Shown: piece after piece, positions 34,415 through 42,772 of the stretch
Layout of the letters: the number at the start of each line of letters is the position of its first letter
Position numbering within the stretch: the stretch's first letter is position 1
Assembly (NCBI GenBank): GCA_016788295.1
Contig: JAEUSY010000023.1
Location: 1 to 64,000, forward strand
Origin: Flavobacteriales bacterium
GTDB lineage: Bacteria; Bacteroidota; Bacteroidia; Flavobacteriales_F; PHOS-HE28
Direction of reading: 5' to 3'
DNA: 64,000 nucleotides
Notes under the pieces: model-generated
Databases searched by the model: none
Told to the model about the DNA's origin: nothing
Seen by the model: only the letters and a program-made list of their open reading frames with translations
Position numbers and translations under genes: made by a program

Positions 34415-36553
34415 ATGTTGCCCAAGATCACACTCTTTTGCCTTGTCCTTTGCCTGCCATTTCACGGCAGGTCTCAACCTGAGCATTGGTTCAATCCACT
34501 TCAACACGGAGCCTACATTGGCAAGGACCTTGAGGTATTGAAGGACTTGTCCGATGAATTGACCATTGACGATATTGTCGGTGCAGATGGTTTTATCCGG
34601 TCCACTTCGGATGTACCCAACCTTGGACTATCGGCCGGCACTCACTGGGTCAGGTTCAAGGTTGCGAACGGCTCAAGCCAGAGCGATCTTGTCCTCAATA
34701 TTGCTCATGCTGATATCGACCTATTGGAGGTTTACTCGACCGGTCCCGACCAAGAGCATCAACTGATCGGAAGGTCCGGCCTTACGATCAGTTCCGAAAA
34801 TCGCGTACACAGGGATGCTGAACATAGTTTTAACTTACATCTATCGCGAGATGGCTCAACAACCATCTACCTGAAGGTCAGGAGCAACAAGCAGCTCCAG
34901 TTGCCTGTCTGGCTGACCACATCAGCGCAATATTCCCAAGACCGCAGCAAGCGCAACCTCATCCTGGGAGGCTACATCGGCATCATGCTCGTCATGGCGT
35001 TGTACAACTTCTTCATCTTCCTTTCGATGAGGGACAAGAGCTACCTGCTCTATGTCCTCTACATACTTTCCGTAGCGCTCACACAACTCGCATTTGCTGG
35101 GGTTGCGCCGTTCTATTTCTGGCCGGAATGGACCTGGTTCGCACCCAAGGCTACTGTGCTATTGACCATTGCCACTGCAGTACTCGCATCCGAGTTCCTC
35201 ATCGTCTTCATTCAGACCAAGGCCATTATCCCTAAACTCCATAAAGGGGTCCGCTATTTCTATATGACCCTTGGTCTCTGCGTCGCCCTTGAGGTAATGG
35301 AATTCCCGTTCCTAGCGTACAAGGCTACCCAGGTCATATCCGGAGCATTCGCGACCTACATGATCTTCATGGTGTTCATGGTTTGGAACAAAGGATCACG
35401 GCAAGCAGGTTATTTCCTGATCGCATGGTCGGTCTTCCTTGTAGGCACAGTAATGTTCGTAATGAAGGACATGGGCTTCCTCCCGTACAACTCATTCACA
35501 CTGTACACCATGCCCCTCGGCTCCGCCATCGAAGGCGTGCTCCTCTCCTTCGGTCTGGCCGACCGCATCAACATCCTGCGCCGCGAAAAGGAACGGTCGC
35601 AGGCGGAAGCACTCACGGCACTGCAGGAGAACGACCGTCTGGTGCGCGAACAGAACGCACTGCTGGAGGACAAGGTGAAGCAACGCACGGCGGCCTTGCA
35701 GGAAAGCAATGAGCATTTGAAGCGCACCCAGGCACAGCTGGTAAGTGCCGAGAAGATGGCCTCGCTCGGTCAACTGACCGCAGGCATTGCGCACGAGATC
35801 AACAACCCGATCAACTTCATCACGAGCAATATCGCACCCTTGCGTCGCAACATCGGGGAGATCGTGGATGTGATGGAAGCCTACCGCCGCGTAACTCCGG
35901 AACAGGCAGCTGAACAGCTCACCGCGCTCAAGGCACAAGAGCAAAGGCTTGGCATTCAGGAATCGATCGATGAACTCGGCGATATCATTAATAGCATCGC
36001 CGAGGGTTCCTCGCGCACGGCGGAGATCGTACGCGGCCTGCGCAACTTCTCGCGTCTCGACGAATCCGACCTGAAGGATGCCGACCTCAATGAAGGCCTC
36101 CGCAGTACGCTCGCAGTATTACAACCCCAGTTCAAGGACAAGGTTGAGTTCGGCCTTGAACTTGGCGATCTTCCTAAAGTAGAGTGCTTCCCAGGCAAAG
36201 TGAACCAGGTGTTCATGAACGTGCTGACCAATGCGGCACAGGCTACCATGGAACGCATGGAAGGCCGGGCACGGAAGGTCAACGTGACCACGCGCCAGCT
36301 GGACGATGCCGTGGAGATCGCCATCCACGACACCGGCGTAGGCATGACACCGGAAGTAAAGCAGCGCATTTTCGACCCCTTCTTCACCACCAAACCCGTA
36401 GGCGAAGGGACCGGCCTTGGCCTCGCGATCGTGTTCGGCATCATCGAGGACCACCATGGCCAGATCACCGTGGAAAGTGAGCCCGGTGTAGGCACCACCT
36501 TCCGCATCATCCTACCTATCCGTCAACACCGCCTGCAAGAACTGCGCGCATGA
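34415..36553 (+). CDS. 7TMR-DISM sensor histidine kinase
   Basis: 712 residues. Signal peptide to about residue 20. A periplasmic beta-sandwich of 7TMR-DISM extracellular type 2 spans about 25-175 ('GLSAGTHWVRFKVANGSSQSDLVLNIAHADIDLLEVYSTG'). Seven membrane helices follow at about 180-380. A coiled coil runs from 388 to 440. The HisKA domain has phospho-acceptor His460 (LGQLTAGIAHEINNPINFI), and the HATPase domain has 'NQVFMNVLTNAAQAT', 'DTGVGM', 'FDPFFTTKPVGEGTGLGLAIV'. The extracellular domain family is thought to bind small ligands such as carbohydrates. Its TGA overlaps the ATG of the next kinase, so the two are translationally coupled. Confidence 0.93.
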   Translation: MLPKITLFCLVLCLPFHGRSQPEHWFNPLQHGAYIGKDLEVLKDLSDELTIDDIVGADGFIRSTSDVPNLGLSAGTHWVRFKVANGSSQSDLVLNIAHADIDLLEVYSTGPDQEHQLIGRSGLTISSENRVHRDAEHSFNLHLSRDGSTTIYLKVRSNKQLQLPVWLTTSAQYSQDRSKRNLILGGYIGIMLVMALYNFFIFLSMRDKSYLLYVLYILSVALTQLAFAGVAPFYFWPEWTWFAPKATVLLTIATAVLASEFLIVFIQTKAIIPKLHKGVRYFYMTLGLCVALEVMEFPFLAYKATQVISGAFATYMIFMVFMVWNKGSRQAGYFLIAWSVFLVGTVMFVMKDMGFLPYNSFTLYTMPLGSAIEGVLLSFGLADRINILRREKERSQAEALTALQENDRLVREQNALLEDKVKQRTAALQESNEHLKRTQAQLVSAEKMASLGQLTAGIAHEINNPINFITSNIAPLRRNIGEIVDVMEAYRRVTPEQAAEQLTALKAQEQRLGIQESIDELGDIINSIAEGSSRTAEIVRGLRNFSRLDESDLKDADLNEGLRSTLAVLQPQFKDKVEFGLELGDLPKVECFPGKVNQVFMNVLTNAAQATMERMEGRARKVNVTTRQLDDAVEIAIHDTGVGMTPEVKQRIFDPFFTTKPVGEGTGLGLAIVFGIIEDHHGQITVESEPGVGTTFRIILPIRQHRLQELRA

Positions 36554-38097
36554 ACCTGAACATCGACAACCGTATCCGTGTGCTCTTCGTGGACGACGAA
36601 GAGGGCAACCTCAAGGCATTCAAGAGCACGTTCCGTCGAGATATGGACGTGCTGCTGGCCATGTCCGGCAGTGAAGCTTTGGAGATCCTGGAACGCGAGA
36701 CCGTCCATGTGATCATTTCGGACCAACGCATGCCGGGCATGACGGGCGATGCCTTTCTGGCCGTTGCCAAGGAACGCTTCCCAAAGGCCATGCGCATGCT
36801 CCTTACAGGTTATGCGGACCTTGAAGCCGTGGTCTCCGCAGTGAACCAAGGGGGCATTTACGCATACGCCACCAAGCCGTGGGACGAGAACGACCTGCGC
36901 CTGCGCATACAGCAAGCGTACGAGATCCAACAACTGCGCGAATCCAAGGAACATTTGTTGAACCAATACCAGCAGGTGTTCGAGGTATCCGGCGACCCCA
37001 TTGTGATCGTCGACCACAGCGGCCGGCTGATCGACGCCAACCCAGCATGTGCCAAGCTCCTCGGCAATGACCTGACTGAACTTCGCGGCATCACCTTCAC
37101 CGATTACTTGGAGGACCCCAAGGCACTGGTCCAGTCATTACGTTCCAAGCGAAAAGGGAACGCGTTCATCAACGTGGACCTGACCCTACGCCTCCCCGAA
37201 GGAAGTGTTATCGACTGCCTCATGACCGCTACCTACCTGGGCCATCAGCGCCAAGGCCGTCAACTGTTCCAAGCGGTGATCAAGGACGTTACCGACCGTA
37301 AGGAAGAAGAGAAACGCCTTCGCCAGTTGAACGCCCAACTGGACCAACGTGTGAACGCGCGCACCGGCCAACTGCTGGAGGCGCTGGAGGACATCGGCTC
37401 GTTCTCCTACACCGTGGCGCATGACCTTCGCTCACCGCTCAAGAACATCGCGGCCATGAGCGAAATGCTTCGTGCACAAATGCAGGATGCCAGTGGCGTG
37501 GAGGAATTCGCCGAATTCGCTGAGCGGATCCACCGCAGCTCCGAACGCTTGCTCGAACTGGTGGATGACCTGCTCCGCTTCTCGCAGACCAACACCCGCG
37601 AGATGGAGAAACGCGAACTGGACCTGCACGAGTTGATCGGCACGGTGATCCGCGACCAAGTGTCTGAGGACAGGAAAGAACAGATCTCCGTGGATATTGA
37701 ACAGGACGTGAAGATCATGGCGGATGCCCCCATGTTGAAGGTGGTGTTGCACAACCTGTTGTCCAACTCGCTCAAGTTCACCCGTACCCAGGAACGCCCC
37801 AGTATCACCATCGGACACCGACGTGAAGGGGAACGTGACATCCTTTTCGTTCGAGATAACGGCGTGGGCTTCGATGCCCGGCACAAGGACAAGGCCTTCG
37901 GCGTGTTCAAGCGGTTACATGGCAGCGATCAGTTCGAGGGCACTGGCGTAGGCCTGGCCATCGTGCACCGGATCGTCTCGAAACATGGCGGTGAGGCTTG
38001 GGCGGAAAGCGCTGTGGGCGCTGGTGCCACCATCAGTATTGCGTTACCACGCCATGCGTCCAGTAAAGAGTTCGCACCGTTCATCAAGGTGGCATAA
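36550..38097 (+). CDS. Hybrid REC-PAS-histidine kinase
   Basis: 515 residues, cytosolic. An N-terminal REC domain has Asp58 (IISDQRMPGMTG) and 'TKPW'. A PAS domain covers about 140-250 ('QVFEVSGDPIVIVDHSGRLIDANPACAKLLG'). A coiled coil leads to a HisKA domain with His291 (SYTVAHDLRSPLKNI), then HATPase ('LHNLLSNSLKFT', 'DNGVGFD', 'GTGVGLAIVHRIV'), resembling phytochrome-type kinases. Because REC comes first, it can take phosphate from the 7TMR kinase encoded immediately upstream (ATGA overlap at 36550-36553) and relay or modulate it. No DNA-binding output is present, so the final target is unknown. Confidence 0.92.
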   Translation: MNLNIDNRIRVLFVDDEEGNLKAFKSTFRRDMDVLLAMSGSEALEILERETVHVIISDQRMPGMTGDAFLAVAKERFPKAMRMLLTGYADLEAVVSAVNQGGIYAYATKPWDENDLRLRIQQAYEIQQLRESKEHLLNQYQQVFEVSGDPIVIVDHSGRLIDANPACAKLLGNDLTELRGITFTDYLEDPKALVQSLRSKRKGNAFINVDLTLRLPEGSVIDCLMTATYLGHQRQGRQLFQAVIKDVTDRKEEEKRLRQLNAQLDQRVNARTGQLLEALEDIGSFSYTVAHDLRSPLKNIAAMSEMLRAQMQDASGVEEFAEFAERIHRSSERLLELVDDLLRFSQTNTREMEKRELDLHELIGTVIRDQVSEDRKEQISVDIEQDVKIMADAPMLKVVLHNLLSNSLKFTRTQERPSITIGHRREGERDILFVRDNGVGFDARHKDKAFGVFKRLHGSDQFEGTGVGLAIVHRIVSKHGGEAWAESAVGAGATISIALPRHASSKEFAPFIKVA

Positions 38098-38156
38098 GGG
38101 CAATATGTAACCATTTCCCGGCCACTCCCGTAACACGACCTGAAACATCACCAACC

Positions 38157-38726
38157 ATGAAACAACGTACCCGCACCCTCGTACTGAAAGCACCCGGTTT
38201 CAGCCAGGAATGGTTGCTGCGCGGGTTCCTCTTGATCGGCACCTTGGGCATGGCCGCTATGCTGTTCGCCCAAGGTCGGCTCGTAGACCAGCGCGACCAG
38301 GCCGAAGGTTGGTATCTCCCGGTTCACGGCCACGTAATGATCGATGGCAAGAACGCCGAGGGCTTTGAACTGACCTTGTACAAGGACAACCAGCTGATCG
38401 GACCCGTGAAGCCCGGCAAGAAGGGCAAGTTCGAGCTGAGCCTGGACATTGACCAGATGTACACGCTCGTAGTGACCAAACCGGGCTACGAGATGAAAGT
38501 GATCTACATCGATGCCAGCCTGCCCAAGGACCTGGTGACCTACCCTGACTACGAGTGTTTCCTAAGCCTTGTACCGGTGAACGCACGCAACATCGATCCG
38601 TTCTACACGGACTTCCCCGGCGCCATAGTCCGCTGGAACCCAGAAATGAAAGGGTTCTACCACAGCGAACACTACCTCTCACACATCCAAACGCGGTTGG
38701 CAGGTTATGCCACTGCCACCTTCTAA
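38157..38726 (+). CDS. Membrane-anchored beta-sandwich protein, stand-alone form of the giant protein's N-terminal domain
   Basis: 189 residues. A basic N-terminus is followed by one hydrophobic helix (about 20-39, 'LLRGFLLIGTLGMAAMLFAQG'), a signal or anchor. The rest is a carboxypeptidase-regulatory-like domain: 'GHVMIDGKNAEGFELTLYKDNQ', 'GKFELSLDIDQMYTLVVTKPGYEMKVIYID', then 'IDPFYTDFPGAIVRWN'. Read side by side, it matches residues 35-165 of the 1397-residue protein at 19138-23331, including the order YK...GK.E..LD...Y...K.GY..K.I.ID...P. It follows the kinase pair by 59 bp and ends at a strong terminator, so it may belong to the same operon. Confidence 0.75.
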   Translation: MKQRTRTLVLKAPGFSQEWLLRGFLLIGTLGMAAMLFAQGRLVDQRDQAEGWYLPVHGHVMIDGKNAEGFELTLYKDNQLIGPVKPGKKGKFELSLDIDQMYTLVVTKPGYEMKVIYIDASLPKDLVTYPDYECFLSLVPVNARNIDPFYTDFPGAIVRWNPEMKGFYHSEHYLSHIQTRLAGYATATF

Positions 38727-38785
38727 CGAAGGACGATCTCCTCTCCCGCCTTACAAAACACACGAACCAAGGCAGGGAAGAGCAA

Positions 38786-38811
38786 CAAGGCGGGCCCGTA
38801 AGCCCGCCTTG
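38786..38811. terminator. Terminator between the kinase region and paaE
   Basis: Perfect 10-bp stem CAAGGCGGGC / GCCCGCCTTG with a 6-nt loop, between convergent genes. It shares its stem with the hairpin at 31781-31805. Confidence 0.8.
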
Positions 38812-38836
38812 TCCATTTCAGGTAATTGGTGTTCGC

Positions 38837-39940
38837 TCAGTGCTGGTCGTAGTCCACCACCACGCGTGCACTTCGGGGGTGCGTCTGGCAGGTCAGCACG
38901 TAGCCATCGGCCACCTCATCATCGGTAAGGGCGTAGTTCATGGCCATCTCGACCTTGCCTTCCACCACGCGGGCCTTGCACGTGCAGCACACGGCGCCTT
39001 TGCAGGCATAAGGCACATCGAGCCCAGCGTCCAAGGCCACATCCAGAATGGCATCGCCCTTTGCCGCGATCTGCAGCTCGTGTTCGCGACCATCAATGAT
39101 CACCTTCACGTTGGCCATACCGGAGAAATCCGAGGTTGAGCCGTGGGAATGGTCGGCCTCTTTTTTTGCTTCCGGAGAGACCGGCGTGGTGAAAAGCTCG
39201 ATGTGGATGTGCTTCTTGTCCACCCCGGACGCCTCCAACGCTTCGCTCACGTTCACCATCATCTGCTCGGGTCCGCAGATGAAGAACTCCTTGTCGAGCC
39301 CATCGGTAACGAACCGGGCCAGCAATTGGCGGGCCTTGTCGGTTGTGATGCGGCCGTTGAACAAGACATCTTCGTCCATGCCCTTGGAAAGGATATGGTG
39401 TACGGCCAGCCGTTCGCCATACTGGGCAGAGAGTTCCTGTAAGCGTGTGCGGAAAATGATCCGATCGGTATCGGTATTCCCGTAGAATAGGGTGAAACGG
39501 CTGTTCGGCTCGATGCGCAGCACGGTCTTCAGGATGCTGAGGATCGGCGTGATGCCACTACCGGCGGCGAAGGCCACGAAATGGCGGGAGCGGGACGCCT
39601 CGAGCGGAGTGGTGAAGCTACCCATCGGGGTCATCGCCTCGATGTGCATTCCCGGCTTCAGCTTTTCCACAAGCTGTGTGCTGGCGCGTCCTCCGGGAAC
39701 CCGCTTCACAGCGATACGGAGATGGTCAACGTCCAGCGGGGAACTACAGATGCTGTACGACCGACGCAGCTCCTCACCGTTCACGGTAAGCTTCAGTGTA
39801 ACGTATTGGCCATGCGAGAACCGGAAATCCTCACGCAGCTCAGCGGGGACCCTGAAGCCGACCACAATGGCATCAGGGGTCTCCTGGTGAACACTTTCAA
39901 CTTCAAGGGAATGGAACCGGGCCATGCGTTGGGTTGTCAT
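38837..39940 (-). CDS. paaE: Phenylacetyl-CoA epoxidase reductase subunit
   Basis: 367 residues. It supplies electrons from NADPH to the di-iron PaaABC(D) oxygenase. The N-terminal FAD domain has 'LRRSYSICSSPLD' (RxYS), the NAD(P) domain has 'FAAGSGITPILSILKTVL', and the C-terminal plant-type [2Fe-2S] ferredoxin has 'PYACKGAVCCTCKARVVEG' plus a distant Cys in 'YVLTCQTHP', that is C-x4-C-x2-C plus one more. It is transcribed divergently from paaABCD, unlike the usual co-linear order. ATG 39940 follows a TATTTTCG box at 39949-39956; an ATG five codons in is possible. Confidence 0.94.
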   Translation of the reverse strand: MTTQRMARFHSLEVESVHQETPDAIVVGFRVPAELREDFRFSHGQYVTLKLTVNGEELRRSYSICSSPLDVDHLRIAVKRVPGGRASTQLVEKLKPGMHIEAMTPMGSFTTPLEASRSRHFVAFAAGSGITPILSILKTVLRIEPNSRFTLFYGNTDTDRIIFRTRLQELSAQYGERLAVHHILSKGMDEDVLFNGRITTDKARQLLARFVTDGLDKEFFICGPEQMMVNVSEALEASGVDKKHIHIELFTTPVSPEAKKEADHSHGSTSDFSGMANVKVIIDGREHELQIAAKGDAILDVALDAGLDVPYACKGAVCCTCKARVVEGKVEMAMNYALTDDEVADGYVLTCQTHPRSARVVVDYDQH

Positions 39941-39948
39941 TGGGGCGG

Positions 39949-39956
39949 CGAAAATA
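39949..39956 (-). promoter_or_regulatory. -7 element TATTTTCG of paaE
   Basis: TATTTTCG on the minus strand, 8 nt upstream of the paaE ATG; same box as at 10540 and 15642. Implies a near-leaderless transcript. Confidence 0.5.
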
Positions 39957-40050
39957 GGGGTATGTACCTGAGCGGGACCTGACGTGAACCACGAAGCCGC
40001 CCGGATCGTTCATTCCTGACACGGATCAGTTCTACTCCACTGCCCCCCTC

Positions 40051-40058
40051 TATCTTAG
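40051..40058 (+). promoter_or_regulatory. Possible -7 element of the paaABCD operon
   Basis: TATCTTAG, two bases off TAnnTTTG, lies 17 nt before the paaA ATG. No operator-like repeat for a PaaR/PaaX type regulator was recognised in the 135-bp paaE-paaA gap. Confidence 0.3.
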
Positions 40059-40075
40059 CCACCCAAGAGAACGCC

Positions 40076-41017
40076 ATGACGGACGTAAAGAACCTTGAAG
40101 AGCTCTTTCAATCCAAGATCGACGCAGAGCAGAAGATCGAGCCGAAGGATTGGATGCCGGAGAAGTACCGCAAGACCCTCATCCGCCAGATCAGCCAGCA
40201 CGCGCACAGCGAGGTGGTGGGCATGCTGCCCGAGGGCAACTGGATCACCCGTGCCCCGAACCTGCGCCGCAAGGCCATCCTGCTCGCCAAGGTGCAGGAC
40301 GAGGCGGGTCACGGTCTTTACCTGTACAGCGCCTGCGAGACACTGGGCGTTTCCCGCGAGCAGACCATCGACGACCTTCTGAGCGGCAAGGCCAAATACA
40401 GCAGCATCTTCAACTACCCCACCCTCTCCTGGGCCGACATCGGTGCCATTGGCTGGTTGGTGGACGGTGCGGCCATCATGAACCAAGTGATGCTGTGCCG
40501 CACGAGCTACGGCCCCTACGCCCGCGCAATGGTGCGGATCTGCAAGGAGGAGAGCTTCCACCAGCGCCAGGGCTACGAGATCATGGCCGTGCTGGCCAAG
40601 GGCACACCCGAGCAGAAGGAGATGGCGCAGGACGCGCTGAACCGTTGGTGGTGGCCCAGCCTGATGATGTTCGGCCCCACGGACGCCAACAGCCCGCATA
40701 GCGCCGAGAGCATGAAATGGAAGATCAAGCGCCAGAGCAACGATGAACTGCGCCAGACCTTCATCGACCGCACGGTGCAGCAGGCAGAAGTGATCGGCCT
40801 GAGCATCCCCGATCCCGACCTGAAATGGAACGAAGCCACCCAGCATTACGACTGGGGCACCATCGACTGGACGGAGTTCAACAATGTGGTGGCCGGCAAT
40901 GGTCCCTGCAATAAGGAACGCCTGGTGGCCCGCAACAAGGCCCACGACGAAGGCGCCTGGGTGCGCGAGGCTGCGCTGGCCCACGCCGCCAAGAAGGCAA
41001 AACGCAAAGCCGCTTGA
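40076..41017 (+). CDS. paaA: Phenylacetyl-CoA epoxidase catalytic subunit
   Basis: 313 residues. The di-iron oxygenase that epoxidises the ring of phenylacetyl-CoA. The two metal-binding EXXH motifs are E76-A-G-H79 ([19 protein letters not shown]) and E159-S-F-H162 ([15 protein letters not shown]). '[19 protein letters not shown]' is a family signature. The length matches E. coli PaaA. It is the first gene of the plus-strand paa block; paaB starts after a 61-bp gap that contains an inverted repeat. Confidence 0.96.
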   Translation: MTDVKNLEELFQSKIDAEQKIEPKDWMPEKYRKTLIRQISQHAHSEVVGMLPEGNWITRAPNLRRKAILLAKVQDEAGHGLYLYSACETLGVSREQTIDDLLSGKAKYSSIFNYPTLSWADIGAIGWLVDGAAIMNQVMLCRTSYGPYARAMVRICKEESFHQRQGYEIMAVLAKGTPEQKEMAQDALNRWWWPSLMMFGPTDANSPHSAESMKWKIKRQSNDELRQTFIDRTVQQAEVIGLSIPDPDLKWNEATQHYDWGTIDWTEFNNVVAGNGPCNKERLVARNKAHDEGAWVREAALAHAAKKAKRKAA

Positions 41018-41028
41018 TCGAAGCGCCC

Positions 41029-41056
41029 GTAGCGTCGACCCTCAGGGTCGACCTAC
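41029..41056. repeat. Intergenic palindrome, copy 1 (GTCGACC..GGTCGAC type)
   Basis: GTAGCGTCGACC followed by CTCAGGGTCGACCTAC; TCGACCC and GGGTCGA are perfect arms. A second copy with the same GTAGCG lead-in is at 44123-44150. It lies between paaA and paaB. Confidence 0.75.
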
Positions 41057-41078
41057 CATACTGACAGAACCGGACCCA

Positions 41079-41372
41079 ATGAGCAACAACCCGAACAACT
41101 GGCCTCTCTGGGAGGTCTTCATCCAGAGCAAACGCGGCCTGGAGCACAAACACGTGGGAAGCCTGCACGCTGCAGACCCGCAGATGGCCATCGAGAACGC
41201 CCGCGACGTGTATACCCGTCGTCAGGAAGGCCAGAGCATCTGGGTGGTGCCCGCCGGCGCCATCAGCAGCAGCCAGCCCGATGATGCGGCCATGCTCTTC
41301 GACCCCGCCGACGACAAGACCTACCGGCACCCCACCTTCTACACCATGCCCGAGGGGGCCAAGTACATCTGA
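41079..41372 (+). CDS. paaB: Phenylacetyl-CoA epoxidase subunit B
   Basis: 97 residues, the normal PaaB length. It begins MSNNPNNWPLWEVFIQSKRG and has the family's 'LEHKHVGSLHAADPQMAIENARDVYTRR' and 'SIWVVPAGAISSS' segments. PaaB bridges PaaAC dimers in the epoxidase complex and has no catalytic metal site. The start at 41079 is the first ATG after the palindromic repeat; paaC begins 3 bp after its stop. Confidence 0.95.
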   Translation: MSNNPNNWPLWEVFIQSKRGLEHKHVGSLHAADPQMAIENARDVYTRRQEGQSIWVVPAGAISSSQPDDAAMLFDPADDKTYRHPTFYTMPEGAKYI

Positions 41373-41375
41373 GCG

Positions 41376-42146
41376 ATGGCCGCATCCATGAGCCAGCAGG
41401 ACGCCCTCTTCACGTACACGCTCCGCCAGGCGGACGACCTCCTCATCCTGAGCCATCGCCTGAGCGAATGGTGCGGGCACGGACCCGTGCTCGAGGAGGA
41501 CATCGCCCTCACCAACCGGGCGCTGGACCACATCGGCGAGGCCCGCAACCTGTACACGTATGCCGGGCAGGTGGAAGGCAAGGGGCGTGATGAGGACGCC
41601 CTCGCCTACCTGCGCAACGAGCGGCAGTTCGTGAACACCAAGTTGGTGGAGCAGCCCAACGGCGACTACGCGCACACCATCGTGCGCAGCTTCCTGTTCG
41701 ATGCCTACCACCTGCCGTTGGCCGAGGCCCTCACCAAGAGCGCCGATGCCCAGCTGGCCGCCATTGCCGCCAAGGCCGTGAAGGAGGCCCAGTACCACGT
41801 GAAGCACAGCAGCGACTGGCTGATCCGCTTCGGTGACGGCACGGAGGAGAGCCACCGCCGTGCCCAGGAGGCCCTGGACAACCTGTGGACCTACTCCGGC
41901 GACCTGTTCGTGATGGACGCGGTGCACCAGGACTTTGTGAAGGCCGGCATCGCGCCCGACCTCACGAAGATCAAGGCCGCCTTCGACGCCACGGTGGACC
42001 GTGTGTTGGCCGAAGCCACATTGAAGCGCCCCGCCGACGGCTTCATGGCCACAGGCGGCCGCCAAGGCAAGCACAGCGAACACCTCGGCTTCATCCTGGC
42101 CGAGATGCAATACCTGCAGCGGGCGTACCCCGGGGCCGAGTGGTAA
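41376..42146 (+). CDS. paaC: Phenylacetyl-CoA epoxidase structural subunit C
   Basis: 256 residues. Ferritin-like helical protein that partners PaaA: 'YTLRQADDLLILSHRLSEWCGHGPVLEEDIALTNRALDHIGEARNLYTYAG', 'YAHTIVRSFLFDAYHLPLAEAL' and 'AVKEAQYHVKHSSDWLIRFGDGTEESHRRAQEALD' are standard. An ATG at 41388 (MSQQDALF) is an alternative start, close to the usual PaaC N-terminus. It is separated from paaD by a 105-bp gap filled with an inverted repeat. Confidence 0.95.
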   Translation: MAASMSQQDALFTYTLRQADDLLILSHRLSEWCGHGPVLEEDIALTNRALDHIGEARNLYTYAGQVEGKGRDEDALAYLRNERQFVNTKLVEQPNGDYAHTIVRSFLFDAYHLPLAEALTKSADAQLAAIAAKAVKEAQYHVKHSSDWLIRFGDGTEESHRRAQEALDNLWTYSGDLFVMDAVHQDFVKAGIAPDLTKIKAAFDATVDRVLAEATLKRPADGFMATGGRQGKHSEHLGFILAEMQYLQRAYPGAEW

Positions 42147-42149
42147 TGC

Positions 42150-42238
42150 TCACCGCAAAGACGCCAAGAGCGCGAAGCTTGCACATGGAGTGCCCTCCCT
42201 TCGATCTCCACTTAGCGTCCTTCGCGTCTTGGCGGTGA
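42150..42238. repeat. Imperfect inverted repeat between paaC and paaD
   Basis: The left arm (42150-42177) begins TCACCGCAAAGACGCCAAG and the right arm (42211-42238) ends CTTCGCGTCTTGGCGGTGA. The arms are ~28 bp and largely complementary, with a ~33-nt spacer. It resembles the 'ACCGCAAAGACGC...' dispersed repeats seen in many environmental genomes. Confidence 0.75.
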
Positions 42239-42251
42239 ATGTCTTCCCATC

Positions 42252-42737
42252 ATGATCACCAAGGACCGCATCCTCGAGCTCCTCGACTACGTGAAGGACC
42301 CGGAGATCCCGGCCATTAATGTGCTGGAGCTGGGCGTGGTGCGGCAGGTGGAGGTGGAGGCTGACGGCAAGGCCATCGTCACCATCACCCCCACCTACAC
42401 CGGCTGCCCGGCCATGGACGTGATGGCGGCCGACATCAAGAAGGAACTGTTGGAGGCGGGCGTGCCGGCCGTTGAGGTAAAAATGAGCCTCTCCCCCGCC
42501 TGGACCACCGACTGGATCACCGAGACCGGCAAGCGCAAGCTGAAGGAGTATGGCATCGCCCCGCCCGAGAAGACCGCCGACATCCGGGCGCTGAAGGGCG
42601 AACAGCCCGTGGTGGCCTGCCCTCAGTGCGGCTCAACGAACACCGTGATGCTCTCTGCCTTTGGCAGCACGGCCTGCAAGGCACTGTGGAAGTGCAACGA
42701 CTGCTTGGAGCCTTTCGATCAGTTCAAGTGCTTGTGA
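42252..42737 (+). CDS. paaD: Phenylacetate degradation protein PaaD
   Basis: 161 residues. The N-terminal MIP18/DUF59-like domain ('LLDYVKDPEIPAINVLELGVVRQV', 'ITPTYTGCPAMDVMAADIKKEL') is followed by a zinc-ribbon-like tail with four cysteines in 'ACPQCGSTNTVMLSAFG...CKALWKCNDC'. PaaD is thought to help mature the iron centres of the epoxidase. It follows paaC on the same strand across a repeat-filled gap. Confidence 0.95.
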   Translation: MITKDRILELLDYVKDPEIPAINVLELGVVRQVEVEADGKAIVTITPTYTGCPAMDVMAADIKKELLEAGVPAVEVKMSLSPAWTTDWITETGKRKLKEYGIAPPEKTADIRALKGEQPVVACPQCGSTNTVMLSAFGSTACKALWKCNDCLEPFDQFKCL

Positions 42738-42738
42738 A

Positions 42739-42770
42739 CGATCCAATGATCGGACGATCGGATGATCAGC
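42739..42770. repeat. GATCGGATGATC-type repeat, copy 1
   Basis: A run of overlapping GATC-rich motifs (AATGATCGGACGATCGGATGATC). Reverse-complement relatives are at 43283-43316 and 44225-44262. It overlaps candidate early start codons of the DUF5063 gene. Confidence 0.55.
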
Positions 42771-42772
42771 TC

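Noticed and set aside
40878-42110. A 410-residue minus-strand reading frame over paaA-paaC
   Set aside because: The three paa genes on the other strand are certain; the frame is a GC-driven shadow without a promoter or motif.
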